The notes under the pieces: model-generated
The model's database searches: none
What the model saw: the letters and a program-made list of their open reading frames with translations, nothing else
What the model was told of the DNA's origin: nothing
Program-made: the position numbers and the translations under genes
Assembly: GCF_032854445.1 (NCBI RefSeq)
Contig: NC_088300.1
Location: 2,358,001 to 2,422,000 of the forward strand
Reading direction: 5' to 3'
Length of the DNA stretch: 64,000 bases
DNA from: Liolophura sinensis
Lineage: Eukaryota; Mollusca; Polyplacophora; Chitonida; Chitonidae
In this document: one piece after another, positions 39,101 through 46,274 of the stretch
How positions within the stretch are numbered: position 1 is the stretch's first letter
Layout of the letters: each line of letters opens with the position of its first letter

Positions 39101-42100
39101 ATTCAATCTTCCATGCAAAAACTATTGGACACAGAGTTAAATTATTTTAAAACAGGCTTAACTTTCATATTGACAAATATACAGTAACATGCGATAAATT
39201 GCAATGCAATTCTAGCTTTGTGGAGTCTATCCATGAAGTTAACATCCCAACAGCACATGGAAAATGGAAATTGAGTGTTACGCAATAAATCTCATGTTTA
39301 TTACTTTATTAACTGAGTAAACATCAAGGACCTACCATCCTCATCACTGTCAGTCTCTGCATCAAAGATTGTGCTGTCAAAGGTCATTTTCCCCTGACAA
39401 AAATTAGAGAAACTTTCAGGACATATCTTGGAAGGTCATTTGAGCACAGCAAATTTGATTTGCATACAGTAAATACAGAATATACAACTTACATTCAACA
39501 ATGATTAATAATACAAATCAAATATTAAAGGACTTGTAACACATTTAGACAACACAATCTGCCACAACCTGACTTATCACACTTCTACTAATACCATACC
39601 TGGACAAAACCTACATTCAAAACTGGAACTTGGGGTCAAAATGAAACTAAGCTACGCACACCTAACATTTTTGGACTGTTTTGGTTTAAAACAAACAAAA
39701 AAAAAGTCTTACTGCATTGCTTTCATCCTCCTCATCTCTTCCCTTTGCTAAACAAAAACAAACAATGATGGCTTTCAGAAACATTGCAATAATATAATAC
39801 CACATTTCTTGGTTATCACAACCACATTTATGAATTGTGGCAGTGGGCAATGTCCATATTACGACGACAGTGGAAAGTTATCAATACACACATCATTTCT
39901 GCATTGACAATGTGAGCACGTGATCAAAAGGCAAAAAAACGCCCCAGATAGCACAGTTGGTAGAGCGTCCGCTTCGGGACCGGTAGATCCAGGATCAATC
40001 CTTGATCGAGTCACACCTAAGATTTTAAAAGAGGAAGTTGTAACTTCCTCGCTTGGCGTTCAGCATGAAGGGGATAGTGCAACGACTGGTTGACCCGTAT
40101 TAGTATAATGGCTCAGGCGGGGCGACTTACTTGGCTTCGGTAAGTCGTCTCAGTGAAGCAGCACTAAATAAAAGAGCGGTGGAAATCCGTCCTGCAACAA
40201 GGAGGCACATTACACGTACATGCACCCTAAGGATTCCTTCGTCGTCATATGACTGAAAAATTGTTGAGTACGACGTTAAACCCCAAGCACTCACTCACTC
40301 AAAAGGCAAAAAAAATATACGGATTTACAATTTGAATATAAAACATATTTGAGCTTACCTGAATCACAACTGTCATCATCATCATTCCCAAGAAATGTTC
40401 CCCTCTTAATGCGACTTTTCTAACAGAAGCATTCAAACAGATATTATTTCATATTATTACAATACATAAGGTAATAAGTAAGGTTGAGAGATTTATCTTT
40501 ATTCCATCGTTTTATATCAACCACCAGTTTTACATGATAAGAGATGAAATTAATCGTAATTGACAACAGACAACATGATAACATATGTAATTACTCGTAA
40601 CTGATAACAAATAACATGATAACAGATGTAATTACTTGTAACTGACAACAGATTAAATGATAACAGATGTAATTACTTGTAACTGTAACCTTGACACTTA
40701 TGTTAAGACTTTAAGCCAGGCGTAGGTTGACTTGCAATCCTGAGAAACTGGGTCCAACTGCTTATGTCAAAAAACTTTGACAAAAACCTTGTGAAAATGA
40801 GCACTCATAGATTAACACAACTCAGTACAACTGGATGCTTAAGTCCCAGAAATGTAGATCATATTCAACTCTGAAGTAAGCAACTGTCGGTGATCGCAAG
40901 TCTGTGTAGATCAACTTAGAAAAAGCAACCGCTACTATGCTCCCAGTCGCCAAAAACCACGATACTCCATGTCACAAGGTCAATCTACGCCTTCCTTAAA
41001 ATACCTCAGTGCTATTCTTTACACATAATGTTGCACAGACTTACCTTTTTCTTTAAAAGGACAGCTGACAATGACATTCCATCCTCATCACTATCCGTAT
41101 CATCTCTCTTCTCTAACCCTAAAATTATTTAAATTGCTGAGGGTTTTACACCATTAAATTATTTAGTTATCATGCTAAGAAGTGCTACCACTATACAGCA
41201 AGTGTCTATGTGGCTGATTAACAGCTTCACACAGTACAATCATTTTTATCTATCTACTATCGTTTCAATATAGTTACAGTTATTGCATAAAAGTTCCTAA
41301 TAAAAAAATGGCAAAGATATGATTATATGAAGTAACCTACAGTTAGACCAACACTAGCTTGTACATCTGAATACATACCTTCATCAGACTCCTGATTTGT
41401 CACCTGAGTCAATGCTTCCTCTGTTGTCTGCGGAAAGACACATAAAGCAGCTATAAATCAAGACCAATTAGCTACAACATGTATATCGGAATTGCAGACC
41501 AAATAGCTCTTATAATGATAAAATAATTAGAGTCACAACCAATGTAATACATGTAGTAACTCAAATTTTCAACAAAGTCTATCAGACACAGTGCAGGTTT
41601 TGACATATATGAGGGATGTTACCCAATAATTACAGGTTATTTTATAATTTCCATGAACAACATGTGCCCCTATTTAAAAAATACAAATGTTATGAATTAT
41701 GTTTTCAATTTGCATCTCATGTTATACTTTAGGGATTTAAAGTACATAAAAAAAATGTTTATGTGACACACAATGAATTTTATAGGCTACAGCAAGCCAC
41801 ATGCTTCATTCAAATTTGTCTTTCTCCACTGTATAGGTCCAAACTAGCCGACTTCAATCTGATTTTTCTATAGGTATATGCATTGCAGGCTTTGTTCAAA
41901 ATCTGGAAAAATTACTTAGCCAAATTCTTCAACCTTTTCAAAAAAGGGGAAAAGTACAATGCAATCTACTGAATCAATCAGTCTGTGTAAAGTTTGGCTA
42001 AAAGTTTTGTGAAAGTGCTACAAAGAAGTAATTCAGCAAACTAAGAGTGATAAAGAGTTACGTGCAGATGGTTGAGCTCATAACTTTAAAGATTTGGGGG

Positions 42101-45018
42101 TGTGGTTATTTTGCAAATCCACACACATCAACAGAATTAAGGGATGTTTATCAGCTATTTCAGATTTTTTAATGTACAGGTCTAACAAATCATACTGTCA
42201 ACAGCCAGGTAATGGCAAACAAACTAACCAACTTTCTGGTCACCAGGATATCTTTGGTAAGATTACCTTGTGGATCTGAAAACAAGAAAATCGACACTCC
42301 TGTTAGGAGGCTTCACCTCTGAATAGTAGATAGGTATTTCAAGTTCTGTGAGTCAGAGTAGTCAATATTATACACACTTATCTCTTTAAAAAAAAAAGAC
42401 AAAAAATAATATAACCATGCATATTTAAATGTGGCATGTTTTACAAGACCATGAGCTAAATCATCCTAAACAAATTGGGAACCTTATGCTGCAGAACTCC
42501 TTCCCTAAGCACATAGGCTTTAACAGGTGAGCAAGGCTCTTGTAAGGTTACAATGGAAACCAATGCATTGTCATGTTAACATAATAAATTCCACTCGGTT
42601 GGTCAAATCTGAGAATGCTATAATTAGCTGATAAAATGGATGCACAAATTTCTGGAAGTTGGTATTTTTGCTTTAATACTCTGAAATGCAATATTCCAGT
42701 CAAACATTCCAAAAAAAAAAAGTACGCTTTTTAAATATATACTACACTTAATGGATACGAACATACATGTACATTTGGTCTCATGTTGACATCTCTTTTA
42801 ATCATGAGAGCTCAAAACAATAACATGTACCTTTCTTACCATCAACTACACCACAGCTATCATCTTCATCAGCGGAGAGGTTGAGGAGCGACTGGAAAAA
42901 GAGACAATTTTATTATTATTAAATTTTCATTTTTTCTTTGGTAAATAAAATAAGGTATTCATATCTAAATCAAATCTTTTCTTCTCAAAACAATATATGG
43001 AAAACCTCAACATGCCAAATACATTGATTACAATGAAATTACTGTCAATCTACCAATAATTTCTGATTAGTCTTGGTTGAGATTACCCATTGTTGTCATC
43101 AAAGATGAAGTTACAACAACTTAACACAGAATGCTAGTAACCCATTTGCTACTCACAATAAACAAGTAAAGCCTACAGATAATAAAGACAAATAAGTTTA
43201 ACACAATTACATTCGATGCTCATTGCCAAACAATTATTACATAAGGAACCTTACTGACCGTTGACTGGGTCAATCACCCTCTGGTTTATCATTTTAGAAG
43301 GAAAGAAAACCCCAATGAGACACATTTCACACTGGTACCAATAGTTTAACAGAACATCGTTCCCTTAGATGAATGAATGAGGTTTTACGTTCAGAATAGT
43401 ATTCTCATACTGAATTTATAATTAAAAATACGCTACACAGAATGCTGACCTTTTTTTGACTTTTTCTTCGGACCACATGATCATCATCATCATCACTCTG
43501 ATCTGTTCAAATGAAATAGATTAATTCATAAATAACTGTAGATTTTAATATCAGTTCGCATCTTTGAAAAAAAAATTCGGCTATATATTTGACTATTGCA
43601 GACAGACTGACTTGGTGGTGTATGGTATGAGTTGACATGACACTCTACAACACTTGCTCAGGTCCAGCAAACAGACTGATACAAATAAGATTCCTGCTTT
43701 TCTTTGAATACATTTTTTTTTTCATACCCTGAAAAACAAACTCAAAGCAATACTGACCACAATCCAGTTGGTCATCGATTGTGTCAGATGGTTTCTCTGC
43801 ATTGTGCTCATCATAGATCCCCGAGTCGGCTTTATCCAGGCTGTCCTCATCAGTCTTGACACTTGGCTTTCCAGATACATGTGCCTGTAAGTCAATAACA
43901 GTATGTAAGCCACTTCAAGTACAACTACATTAAAGTGTGATAATATGCTTGCATATACCCGTCCTGTGACTCATAATAGAGTTCTATCGTCATTCTTTAC
44001 TCGAGCACCCACTGATAAATAAAGCCTGATTCTCAGTTGTAGGTCAACTTCGGGAAATCCCTGTGACATAATTTTTTTTTTAAAAAAAATTGCAGTGACC
44101 AACGCGCAGCTGTGGCTGCACGAGCTGTGGTAAAAAGACTGTATACTCAGACTGTGTAGTTTAATATGTAACTGACTAAATTCCCCTTCACACCTACACC
44201 GATGGAAACCCATTTGCAGTAAATTTATCCACTTGCTGAATGGTAGAATATAAGAACGGTATATTACTCATCAAATATTTTGGATGAACTGGTTGACAGA
44301 CTGCTGCTTAACCTCCTGTCCATCTTCAAAGCAAAGGCAAACTTACTTTCCACTGCCAGCTGGTGTTCAAAAAGCCTATCTTTTCTCAAACCTCAAAGTA
44401 TCTGCCTGACCAGTTTTCAGAAAAAATTAGTTTCAGTTAAATATTTAAATGCTGACATTTCATTATTAACATCCTTTACAGTTCACATGTCTGGCTCTCA
44501 AGTGGAATTCTGGATTACAGTTTCAACCTTCCAGTAATATTTGGCGTTACGCAAATTGAACAATATCAATACCTTGGCAGCACCGTTTTATTTTATATTC
44601 GTGCAAGATCACTGAGCTCTAGTTTTGTGCCACGTGAAATATGTAATACACAAGCAGAGGGTTAGCCAGAAATGTGAAAAATGGTGTTCAAACATCCTTT
44701 CATTTTCTCCTATCCCTCCGATGTTAATAGTGCTGAAAAAAGGGTGTCCTAATAGTACCAGATTTTTTACTTGAGCGAGGCTCGTTCGATAACAAACGCA
44801 ATCGGCTTGGATGTTAGTTGAGTACGTATTGTAAGCTTCGAGACTCCGACGACGCTAGGCCAGTATGAGAAAAGGAGTCTTTCGGGCTAGCTGTTATCTA
44901 GTGTCTAGTCCCTCTCAAAGTCCTAGTAACATCGCCATCGGCATCATTGTAAAGGCGTACTAGATGCGTTACCCACACTTACCGCCTCAATCTCACCATC
45001 TTCCACGATGCCAAGCAT
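12050..45018 (-). CDS. CLSPN: Claspin, complete, 31 coding exons, 1,377 aa
   Basis: Adaptor that docks Chk1 for phosphorylation by ATR and travels with the replication fork. Exons (high to low): 44983-45018, 43758-43884, 43450-43502, 42840-42891, 42229-42275, 41379-41427, 41045-41118, 40359-40419, 39713-39747, 39336-39393, 37818-37942, 34678-34771, 34336-34453, 32605-33459, 32114-32223, 31478-31749, 31136-31304, 30185-30283, 29149-29270, 27358-27527, 26727-26990, 25544-25679, 24385-24503, 23813-23856, 22071-22200, 21129-21250, 17832-17959, 16777-16855, 14168-14271, 12420-12575, 12050-12175. Every junction keeps phase and the total is 4,134 nt. Blocks shared with vertebrate claspin include HSETQRLIR, the MDELLGLCSGRF and MEELLGLCSGRF Chk1-docking repeats, SLPIEDSQDLY, DTQSQMLDADGFL, GRTRRFRWSNI, WRMERHEREKWL and KNFVFKPLSP. 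The start ATG has an in-frame TAA 6 nt upstream. Least certain: the exon 30 acceptor. Confidence 0.93.
12420..12575 (-). CDS. CLSPN: Claspin exon 30, KNFVFKPLSP block
   Basis: Encodes RGSFLSRGKDKLAKIAEL and ARTSKNFVFKPLSPEAEAKK, matching human TGSLLNQPKAVLQKLAAL and [21 protein letters not shown]. I chose the strong acceptor TCTGTTTCAG; a weaker in-phase one 24 nt upstream (AATAAG) would add eight residues. Donor is GTGAGT. The 3' end and donor are duplicated at 11474-11674. Confidence 0.88.
13081..13790. repeat. 28/29-bp minisatellite with a degenerate tail, claspin intron 29
   Basis: From 13081 to about 13480 the unit is CTGATCCAAAGGTTGGGAGC plus AGTTTCCCA, alternating 28 and 29 bp by one C. 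From 13480 to 13790 it decays into longer units of about 80-100 bp that combine AACCCACACTTCATCCCCTG with TTGGGAGCAGTTTACCACT. Minus-strand open frames of 108-144 codons through it are a by-product of the repeat. Confidence 0.9.
13823..14066 (+). mobile_element. tRNA-derived SINE (family 1), claspin intron 29
   Basis: Begins GGGGCCTACGTGGCTCAGCT with an A box and ends in an (AAAT)n tail; antisense to claspin. The B-box region is partly lost. An 11-bp target duplication TCATAAAACTT lies at 13806-13816 and 14067-14077. Confidence 0.88.
14168..17959 (-). CDS. CLSPN: Claspin exons 27-29 (residues about 1181-1284)
   Basis: Exon 27 (17832-17959) gives DSKWRMERHEREKWLQEQQ, matching human SEARWRKERIEREQWLRDM. 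Exon 28 (16777-16855) gives DDSNSQFVKFGRIVLKQKN, matching human [20 protein letters not shown]. Exon 29 (14168-14271) is less conserved (KKVKANLPKLALPSNSIT). The introns between them carry the 49-bp array and other repeats. Confidence 0.88.
14761..16668. repeat. 49-bp minisatellite, about 39 near-identical copies, claspin intron 28
   Basis: The unit starts CTGGAGCACTCATACATACA and ends GGAGGTTAAATT. Copies are almost perfect: apart from one ATTCAT variant near 15995 the only difference I see is G or T at unit position 36 (GAGGTGG or GAGTTGG). Such homogeneity points to recent expansion or ongoing gene conversion. It fills most of a 2.5-kb intron and stops about 108 bp from exon 28. Confidence 0.95.
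18062..19459. mobile_element. Element with hairpin ends, 1.4 kb, claspin intron 26 (unclassified)
   Basis: The left end has a perfect 12-bp stem, GGGATCCCGTTC and GAACGGGATCCC around a TTCC loop (18075-18102). The right end has an 8-bp stem GGATCTGC/GCAGATCC (19426-19446) followed by ATTCTAG. Just outside are 9-bp inverted repeats AATTAACTA (18062-18070) and TAGTTAATT (19451-19459). A (TTA)n run follows the left hairpin (about 18129-18152). A 19-20 bp inverted repeat (GGAGTTAGATGGGGACTGGA) lies inside at about 18795 and 18897. No ORF is present. It could be a non-autonomous Helitron/Helentron relative (terminal hairpin then CTAG) or a TIR element. Confidence 0.5.
19553..19661 (-). mobile_element. 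Truncated SINE (family 1), claspin intron 26
   Basis: Only the 3' portion is present, from the tail through CACGACCA; the tRNA head is missing. It lies next to the start of the 54-bp array and in the same sense as claspin. Confidence 0.75.
19684..21115. repeat. 54-bp minisatellite, about 26 copies, claspin intron 26
   Basis: The unit reads GTGCACTATATTTCACAGTG then AGATCTGGACACATTTTCCA and TCACAATTCATCTG, with three main subtypes (AGTTCT/AGATCT, TTCATC/TACATG, CATTTG). Since 54 is divisible by three, plus-strand frames of 455 and 299 codons run through it, antisense to claspin. I regard these as repeat artefacts. The array stops 13-20 bp before the exon 26 donor. Confidence 0.93.
21129..21250 (-). 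CDS. CLSPN: Claspin exon 26, RRFRWSNI block
   Basis: Encodes KKLMDEDHREMMRLQEMYLP and DGDLYSEGKGRTRRFRWSNI. Human has [20 protein letters not shown] and [20 protein letters not shown]. This is the most conserved C-terminal block. The donor GTAAGT lies only about 15-20 nt from the 54-bp minisatellite. Confidence 0.96.
22071..22200 (-). CDS. CLSPN: Claspin exon 25, acidic block; acceptor copied in the array upstream
   Basis: Encodes SEYDSDEDLDIPEEEDILME and SEEELRNQVGRVHM, matching human SEDEYDGEEIDEYEED and SDEELQSQIKKIHM. The acceptor reads TTATTGTAG then GGAG. The same TGTTATTGTAGGGA string recurs throughout the minisatellite in the preceding intron (22242-23620). Donor GTGAGT. Confidence 0.93.
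22242..23620. repeat. 30-bp minisatellite made of splice-acceptor-like units, about 45 copies, claspin intron 24
   Basis: The unit is CCCTACAGTAACATCCCAGG plus TCTCCCCAAT. On the minus (coding) strand each unit reads GTTACTGTAGGGATTGGGGA, so it contains a copy of the exon 25 acceptor TTATTGTAG and the first GG of that exon. Similarity to the true boundary extends over about 15-16 bp (CCCTACAATAACAT). Read back from exon 25, the coding frame meets TGA codons about 35 nt upstream, so exonised repeats would end translation. Confidence 0.9.
23813..25679 (-). CDS. CLSPN: Claspin exons 22-24, acidic patch
   Basis: Exon 22 (25544-25679) gives KRRPVADDADSDNESETSF and FVSDDEEKENR, like human RLVSNDNEFDSDEDE. 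Exon 23 (24385-24503) gives AEPFSDEEEDGASNQ and FQCFTLGKKKGAG. Exon 24 (23813-23856, 44 nt) gives RIRREFVEDEAELSG, matching human RLRKYLEDEAEVSG. In vertebrates this acidic patch recruits Cdc7 kinase. Phases 0, 2 and 1 join without a stop. Confidence 0.88.
23905..24030 (-). mobile_element. Truncated SINE (family 1), claspin intron 23
   Basis: 3' portion only (ATTGGTGTTTTATGCCGTAC through CCATCCACAGGTTGCT) beside an (ATTT)n tail; no tRNA head. Same sense as claspin. Confidence 0.78.
25081..25421 (-). mobile_element. tRNA-derived SINE (family 2), claspin intron 22
   Basis: Matches the intact copy at 39941-40300 in reverse orientation. It runs from the GAGTGAGTGAGTGCTTGGGG tail to a degraded tRNA head at the right end. 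Flanks TCTGACGTATGA and TCTGATGTGTGA suggest an old target duplication (10 of 12). Confidence 0.8.
26406..26440. repeat. Perfect 16-bp inverted repeat with 3-nt spacer, claspin intron 21
   Basis: GTTACATATATGTATG and CATACATATATGTAAC flank TAA. The inner sequence is itself alternating AT. It could form a cruciform or an RNA hairpin. Confidence 0.85.
26530..26645. repeat. Short tandem duplication, about 2.5 units, claspin intron 21
   Basis: AAATGACATTTTACATTTG followed by TCTGCCAAAAACTTGCCAAA recurs two to three times with a period of about 46-50 bp. Confidence 0.8.
26727..26990 (-). CDS. CLSPN: Claspin exon 21, two Chk1-docking repeats
   Basis: Encodes STMDELLGLCSGRFGD (phospho-acceptor Ser at about residue 945) and GDMEELLGLCSGRFTD (Ser at about 991). 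These match the ExxLxLC[S/T]GxF repeats that, once phosphorylated, bind the Chk1 kinase domain in vertebrates. Human has three (Thr916, Ser945, Ser982); only two are found here, both in this exon. Acceptor ATGACAG, donor GTATGG. Confidence 0.95.
27358..27527 (-). CDS. CLSPN: Claspin exon 20, SLPIEDSQDLY block
   Basis: Encodes PRPLSLPIEDSQDLYSTTES and, at the end, EDTQSQMLDADG. Human has EPSLPIEDSQDLYNASPE and EDDTQSQLLDADGFL. Acceptor GTTTCAG, donor GTAAGT, ends in phase 2. Confidence 0.95.
28878..28995 (-). mobile_element. Truncated SINE (family 1), claspin intron 19
   Basis: 3' portion only (GATTGGTGTTTTACGTCG to CATCTGCAGG), diverged, in the sense direction of claspin. Confidence 0.72.
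29149..31304 (-). CDS. CLSPN: Claspin exons 17-19 (residues about 723-852)
   Basis: Exon 17 (31136-31304) is strongly acidic (VNPFADEEAEDEDDCD). It must use the GTGAGT donor inside codon CAC-A, because the frame beyond reaches TAA within a few codons. Exon 18 (30185-30283) gives DDMDMDEDVIKPCQKVKKPR with a GTCAAG donor. Exon 19 (29149-29270) gives EEKEDVEMTVEAG and CMTPFTKHISSATQPE, the counterpart of the human segment before SLPIEDSQDLY. Confidence 0.8.
29483..29600 (-). mobile_element. Truncated SINE (family 1), claspin intron 18
   Basis: 3' portion only, with an (ATTT)n tail at the left, closely matching the other copies up to CCATCCCCAGGTTGCT, where similarity stops. Confidence 0.8.
31478..31749 (-). 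CDS. CLSPN: Claspin exon 16, coiled basic segment and acidic tract
   Basis: Encodes AKLLALKEQLSAQMRVKREE and then KRVELYQLDNEEGYEE and an acidic run with EMTDGSDTEEEED. Human has KAKLQEAMKLRR, ALFKLDNEDGFEEEE and EEMTDESEED in the same order. Acceptor TTTACAG, donor GTAGGT. Confidence 0.93.
32114..32223 (-). CDS. CLSPN: Claspin exon 15, followed by a GC-AG intron
   Basis: Encodes SIVQKEIGVDKKEELKLTTV, aligning with human [20 protein letters not shown]. The exon ends CCAG and the intron starts GCAAGT, the well-known minor GC donor with otherwise perfect consensus. No GT donor nearby keeps the frame, and the next exon joins in phase (GGA, Gly). Confidence 0.88.
32605..33459 (-). CDS. CLSPN: Claspin exon 14, the large exon (residues about 310-595)
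   Basis: At 855 nt it is by far the longest exon. It begins RSISWYEEKERERNKRREEL, a basic helix, then runs through a poorly conserved acidic and Ser/Thr-rich stretch. It ends with SPHMVISLDD and VVSLMSRFLQHSKKKKP, which correspond to human SFVILEP and LEALKQRFWKH. The open frame extends 119 nt above the exon into intron, but the acceptor TTCACAG gives a perfect phase join to exon 13. Donor is GTGAGA. Confidence 0.9.
34336..34453 (-). CDS. CLSPN: Claspin exon 13, NIPYHQPKPKSLSDF block
   Basis: Encodes VNIPYHQPKPKSLSDFLNSA, matching human LNLPYHMPENKTIHDFF. In human this end is a PCNA-interaction-like motif with two Phe. Here it reads KSLSDFL, so only one of the paired aromatics remains (about residue 289). 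Acceptor TTGTAG, donor GTAAGC, ends in phase 2. Confidence 0.9.
34678..34771 (-). CDS. CLSPN: Claspin exon 12, HSETQRLIR block
   Basis: Encodes STRKQKKAEMEERQ followed by EIHSETQRLIRE. The human protein has TTRKERKAARLS then QLHSETQRLIRE, so this is one of the clearest homology blocks. Acceptor CTGTAG, donor GTATCT. Residues about 240-270. Confidence 0.92.
34874..35414. mobile_element. TTAA-flanked MITE, left copy, claspin intron 11
   Basis: Flanked by TTAA at 34870-34873 and 35415-35418. The termini are inverted repeats AGGAGAAGAAAACTT and (reverse complement) AAGGAGAAGAAAATTT. The interior matches the right copy at 35674-36250 in inverse orientation over nearly its full length. No ORF. TTAA target duplication is typical of piggyBac-type elements; that assignment is inference. 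Confidence 0.75.
35419..35673 (-). mobile_element. SINE (family 2), interrupted, claspin intron 11
   Basis: The tail and body of a family 2 SINE, matching 39941-40300 in reverse. It is split at TTAA (35670-35673) by the right MITE; its tRNA-head part resumes at about 36251-36308 (GTCTAAGGTGTGACTCGACC to GCTCCCGAAG). Confidence 0.8.
35674..36250. mobile_element. TTAA-flanked MITE, right copy, inserted in a SINE
   Basis: Starts CGGAGAAGAAAATTT after TTAA and ends with AAGTTTTCTTCACCT before TTAA (36251-36254). It is the inverse of the left copy at 34874-35414. The intact SINE copies have TTTTAA at the insertion point, so target and duplication are both visible. Confidence 0.78.
36251..36308 (-). 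mobile_element. tRNA-head fragment of the interrupted SINE
   Basis: Continuation of the SINE at 35419-35673 beyond the MITE: GGTGTGACTCGACCCAGG followed by GGATCTACCGCTCCCGAAG, as in the intact family 2 copies. Confidence 0.72.
37818..43502 (-). CDS. CLSPN: Claspin exons 3-11 (residues about 55-239)
   Basis: Nine short exons (35-125 nt) encode an acidic and Ser-rich stretch with repeated S/T-D-S-D-E-D clusters (TDSDEDG in exon 7, ETDSDEDG in exon 10, DDSDDESS in exon 11) and basic patches such as VVRRKKS-type and RIKRG. Internal exons repeatedly start or end in phase 0/1, so pairs of exons form short modules (DxDEDG then basic run). Low complexity makes single-exon homology weak; the case rests on splice sites, unbroken phase and composition like the claspin N-terminus. 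Exon 5 (42229-42275) uses a GTTAGT donor and is the least typical. Confidence 0.75.
39941..40300 (+). mobile_element. tRNA-derived SINE (family 2), full length, claspin intron 8
   Basis: Head with A box TAGCACAGTTGG and B box GATCAATCC, a body containing a short inverted repeat GAGGAAGTTGTAACTTCCTC, and a tail ending AAGCACTCACTCACTC. A perfect 14-bp target duplication AAAAGGCAAAAAAA lies at 39926-39939 and 40301-40314. It is antisense to claspin and is the reference copy for the family in this window. Confidence 0.92.
40545..40690. repeat. Short tandem repeat, three units, claspin intron 7
   Basis: Units built from ATGATAACAGATGTAATTAC and TTGTAACTGACAACAGAT recur three times with a period near 58 bp, including degenerate edges. 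Confidence 0.75.
43758..43884 (-). CDS. CLSPN: Claspin exon 2 with DSG degron-like motif
   Basis: Acceptor TTACAG, donor GTCAGT, ends in phase 1. Residues 31-38 read ADSGIYDE. Vertebrate claspin has DSGQGS in the same N-terminal place, the phosphodegron bound by SCF-beta-TrCP. Here the first Ser (about residue 33) is kept and the second phosphosite is Asp. That the motif serves as a degron here is inference. Confidence 0.85.
44983..45018 (-). CDS. CLSPN: Claspin exon 1 (start codon, residues 1-12)
   Basis: Encodes MLGIVEDGEIEA and then a GTAAGT donor, ending in phase 0. The ATG is preceded in frame by TAA (CGT TAA AGA ATG), so translation cannot begin further upstream in this exon. Confidence 0.85.
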
Positions 45019-45200
45019 TCTTTAACGAAATGACTTAACTTTTTCTTTTAGAATCCTTCTCCAGAGCATCACATAAACAACAAGGATTTTCCTTTTCCGC
45101 GCGTTATTTCTGCGCATGACAACTAATGCGCGGTATTTCTCTCAGGGGAGGTAACCATGTCAGAACTACCTGCATCAGCCAGCAACATCGAATGACGATT
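45019..45200 (-). promoter_or_regulatory. CLSPN: Claspin 5' UTR and likely promoter region
   Basis: Immediately upstream of the start codon. It has a local CpG cluster (TTTTCCGCGCG at about 45092-45102, TGCGCATGAC and ATGCGCGG) reminiscent of E2F and NRF1 elements, but none is a perfect consensus. No TATA box seen. E2F control of claspin is known in vertebrates; here it is only inferred. A Penelope-like element starts 160 bp further up. Confidence 0.3.
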
Positions 45201-45545
45201 TTAATTTTTCTTCTCGTCAAATGATAGTTTGTCTCTCTCTATATATAATTACATCCAAATGCTTTCGCAAAATTAGCTTATACAGGCCTATATCGGTATG
45301 AAAATAAGGAATATGCTGTAGGATTTAAGAAATAACATTAAAGGCAAAGCCACTCCTTGATTGACAGAGGCATTACTTATGGATAACAACTCCTGGATTT
45401 ATTGTGTTGGTGACGTTTCGATGTAGGTTCTTACGTCGTTATCAAACCATATGATATACAAGACAACATATATACAGTAAGAGAGTGGGTGGTGTCAAAA
45501 TCAGGCAACAATGTAACATAGATAATAACTTCAGGGTTAGTGGCT

Positions 45546-46274
45546 TCAGGGTTTAAGGCGGTCACTGTCTAATCTGATGAGGTCATTGTAGGCGCTCGGT
45601 AGGTGGTACCCGCTGTCTCGGTTAAGCTGTGGATTGTATCGTCGGATCATGATGGCTTCCAACAGTTTCCTTCTTTTGTAGTCTGACTGGTTGTTTTGTA
45701 GGGTATGAACTGTGTTCCATTGGAGTTGGTGTTCTGGATGGGCTCTGATGTGGTCACTGAGGGCTGATTTTCCATCTAATTTTTCTACTGAGGCCTTGTG
45801 CTCTGCAATTCTGATATTGAGTGGTCTACCGGTTTCTCCAGTGTATTGCTGTTGACATTCACAATAAATGCAGTACACAGATCCTTTGGGTTCTTCCCTA
45901 TGGGTTGGACGTTTCTTTCCATTGGCTTTGAGTAGGGTTTTAAGGTTAGAGGCGGAGGCAGACGTTGTTTGTATGTTCAGTTTGTCATCCAGGAGTCTTC
46001 TTACCTGATAGCTTGGGGTGCCTATATACGGAATGGTTATATATATATTGGGGTGGTCGGGTCTCGTTGCTCTGGTCTTGTTAGCCGGGTTGAGGGTTTT
46101 ACTGATCGTTCTCTCCACTAATTGTAGGGGGTATCGGTTTTGGGTGGTGAAGGCAGTTTTGATGTGATTTATTTCTTCTTGGAGGTTGATGCTGGACATC
46201 TGTAGGGCTCGTTTTGTTAGGGTAGATATTATTCCTCTCTTGATCCGATTAGGTTGGCTAGATTGGTAATTCAC
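45546..46274 (-). pseudogene. Penelope-like RT C-terminus and GIY-YIG endonuclease domain
   Basis: This 242-codon open frame ends in a GIY-YIG-type nuclease: VYCIYCECQQQYTGETGR, then LNIRIAEHKASV, LSDHIRAHPEH and RRKLLEAIMIRRYNPQLNRD. The Tyr pair, the Arg after TGETGRPLNI and the Glu of LLEAIMI are present. The frame itself is intact, but it is cut from the RT by a frameshift at its start. Confidence 0.85.

Noticed and set aside
42267-42275. A 9-nt microexon ATCCACAAG in claspin
   Set aside because: Splicing there leaves the next exon out of frame; extending to the GTTAGT donor at 42229 restores phase.
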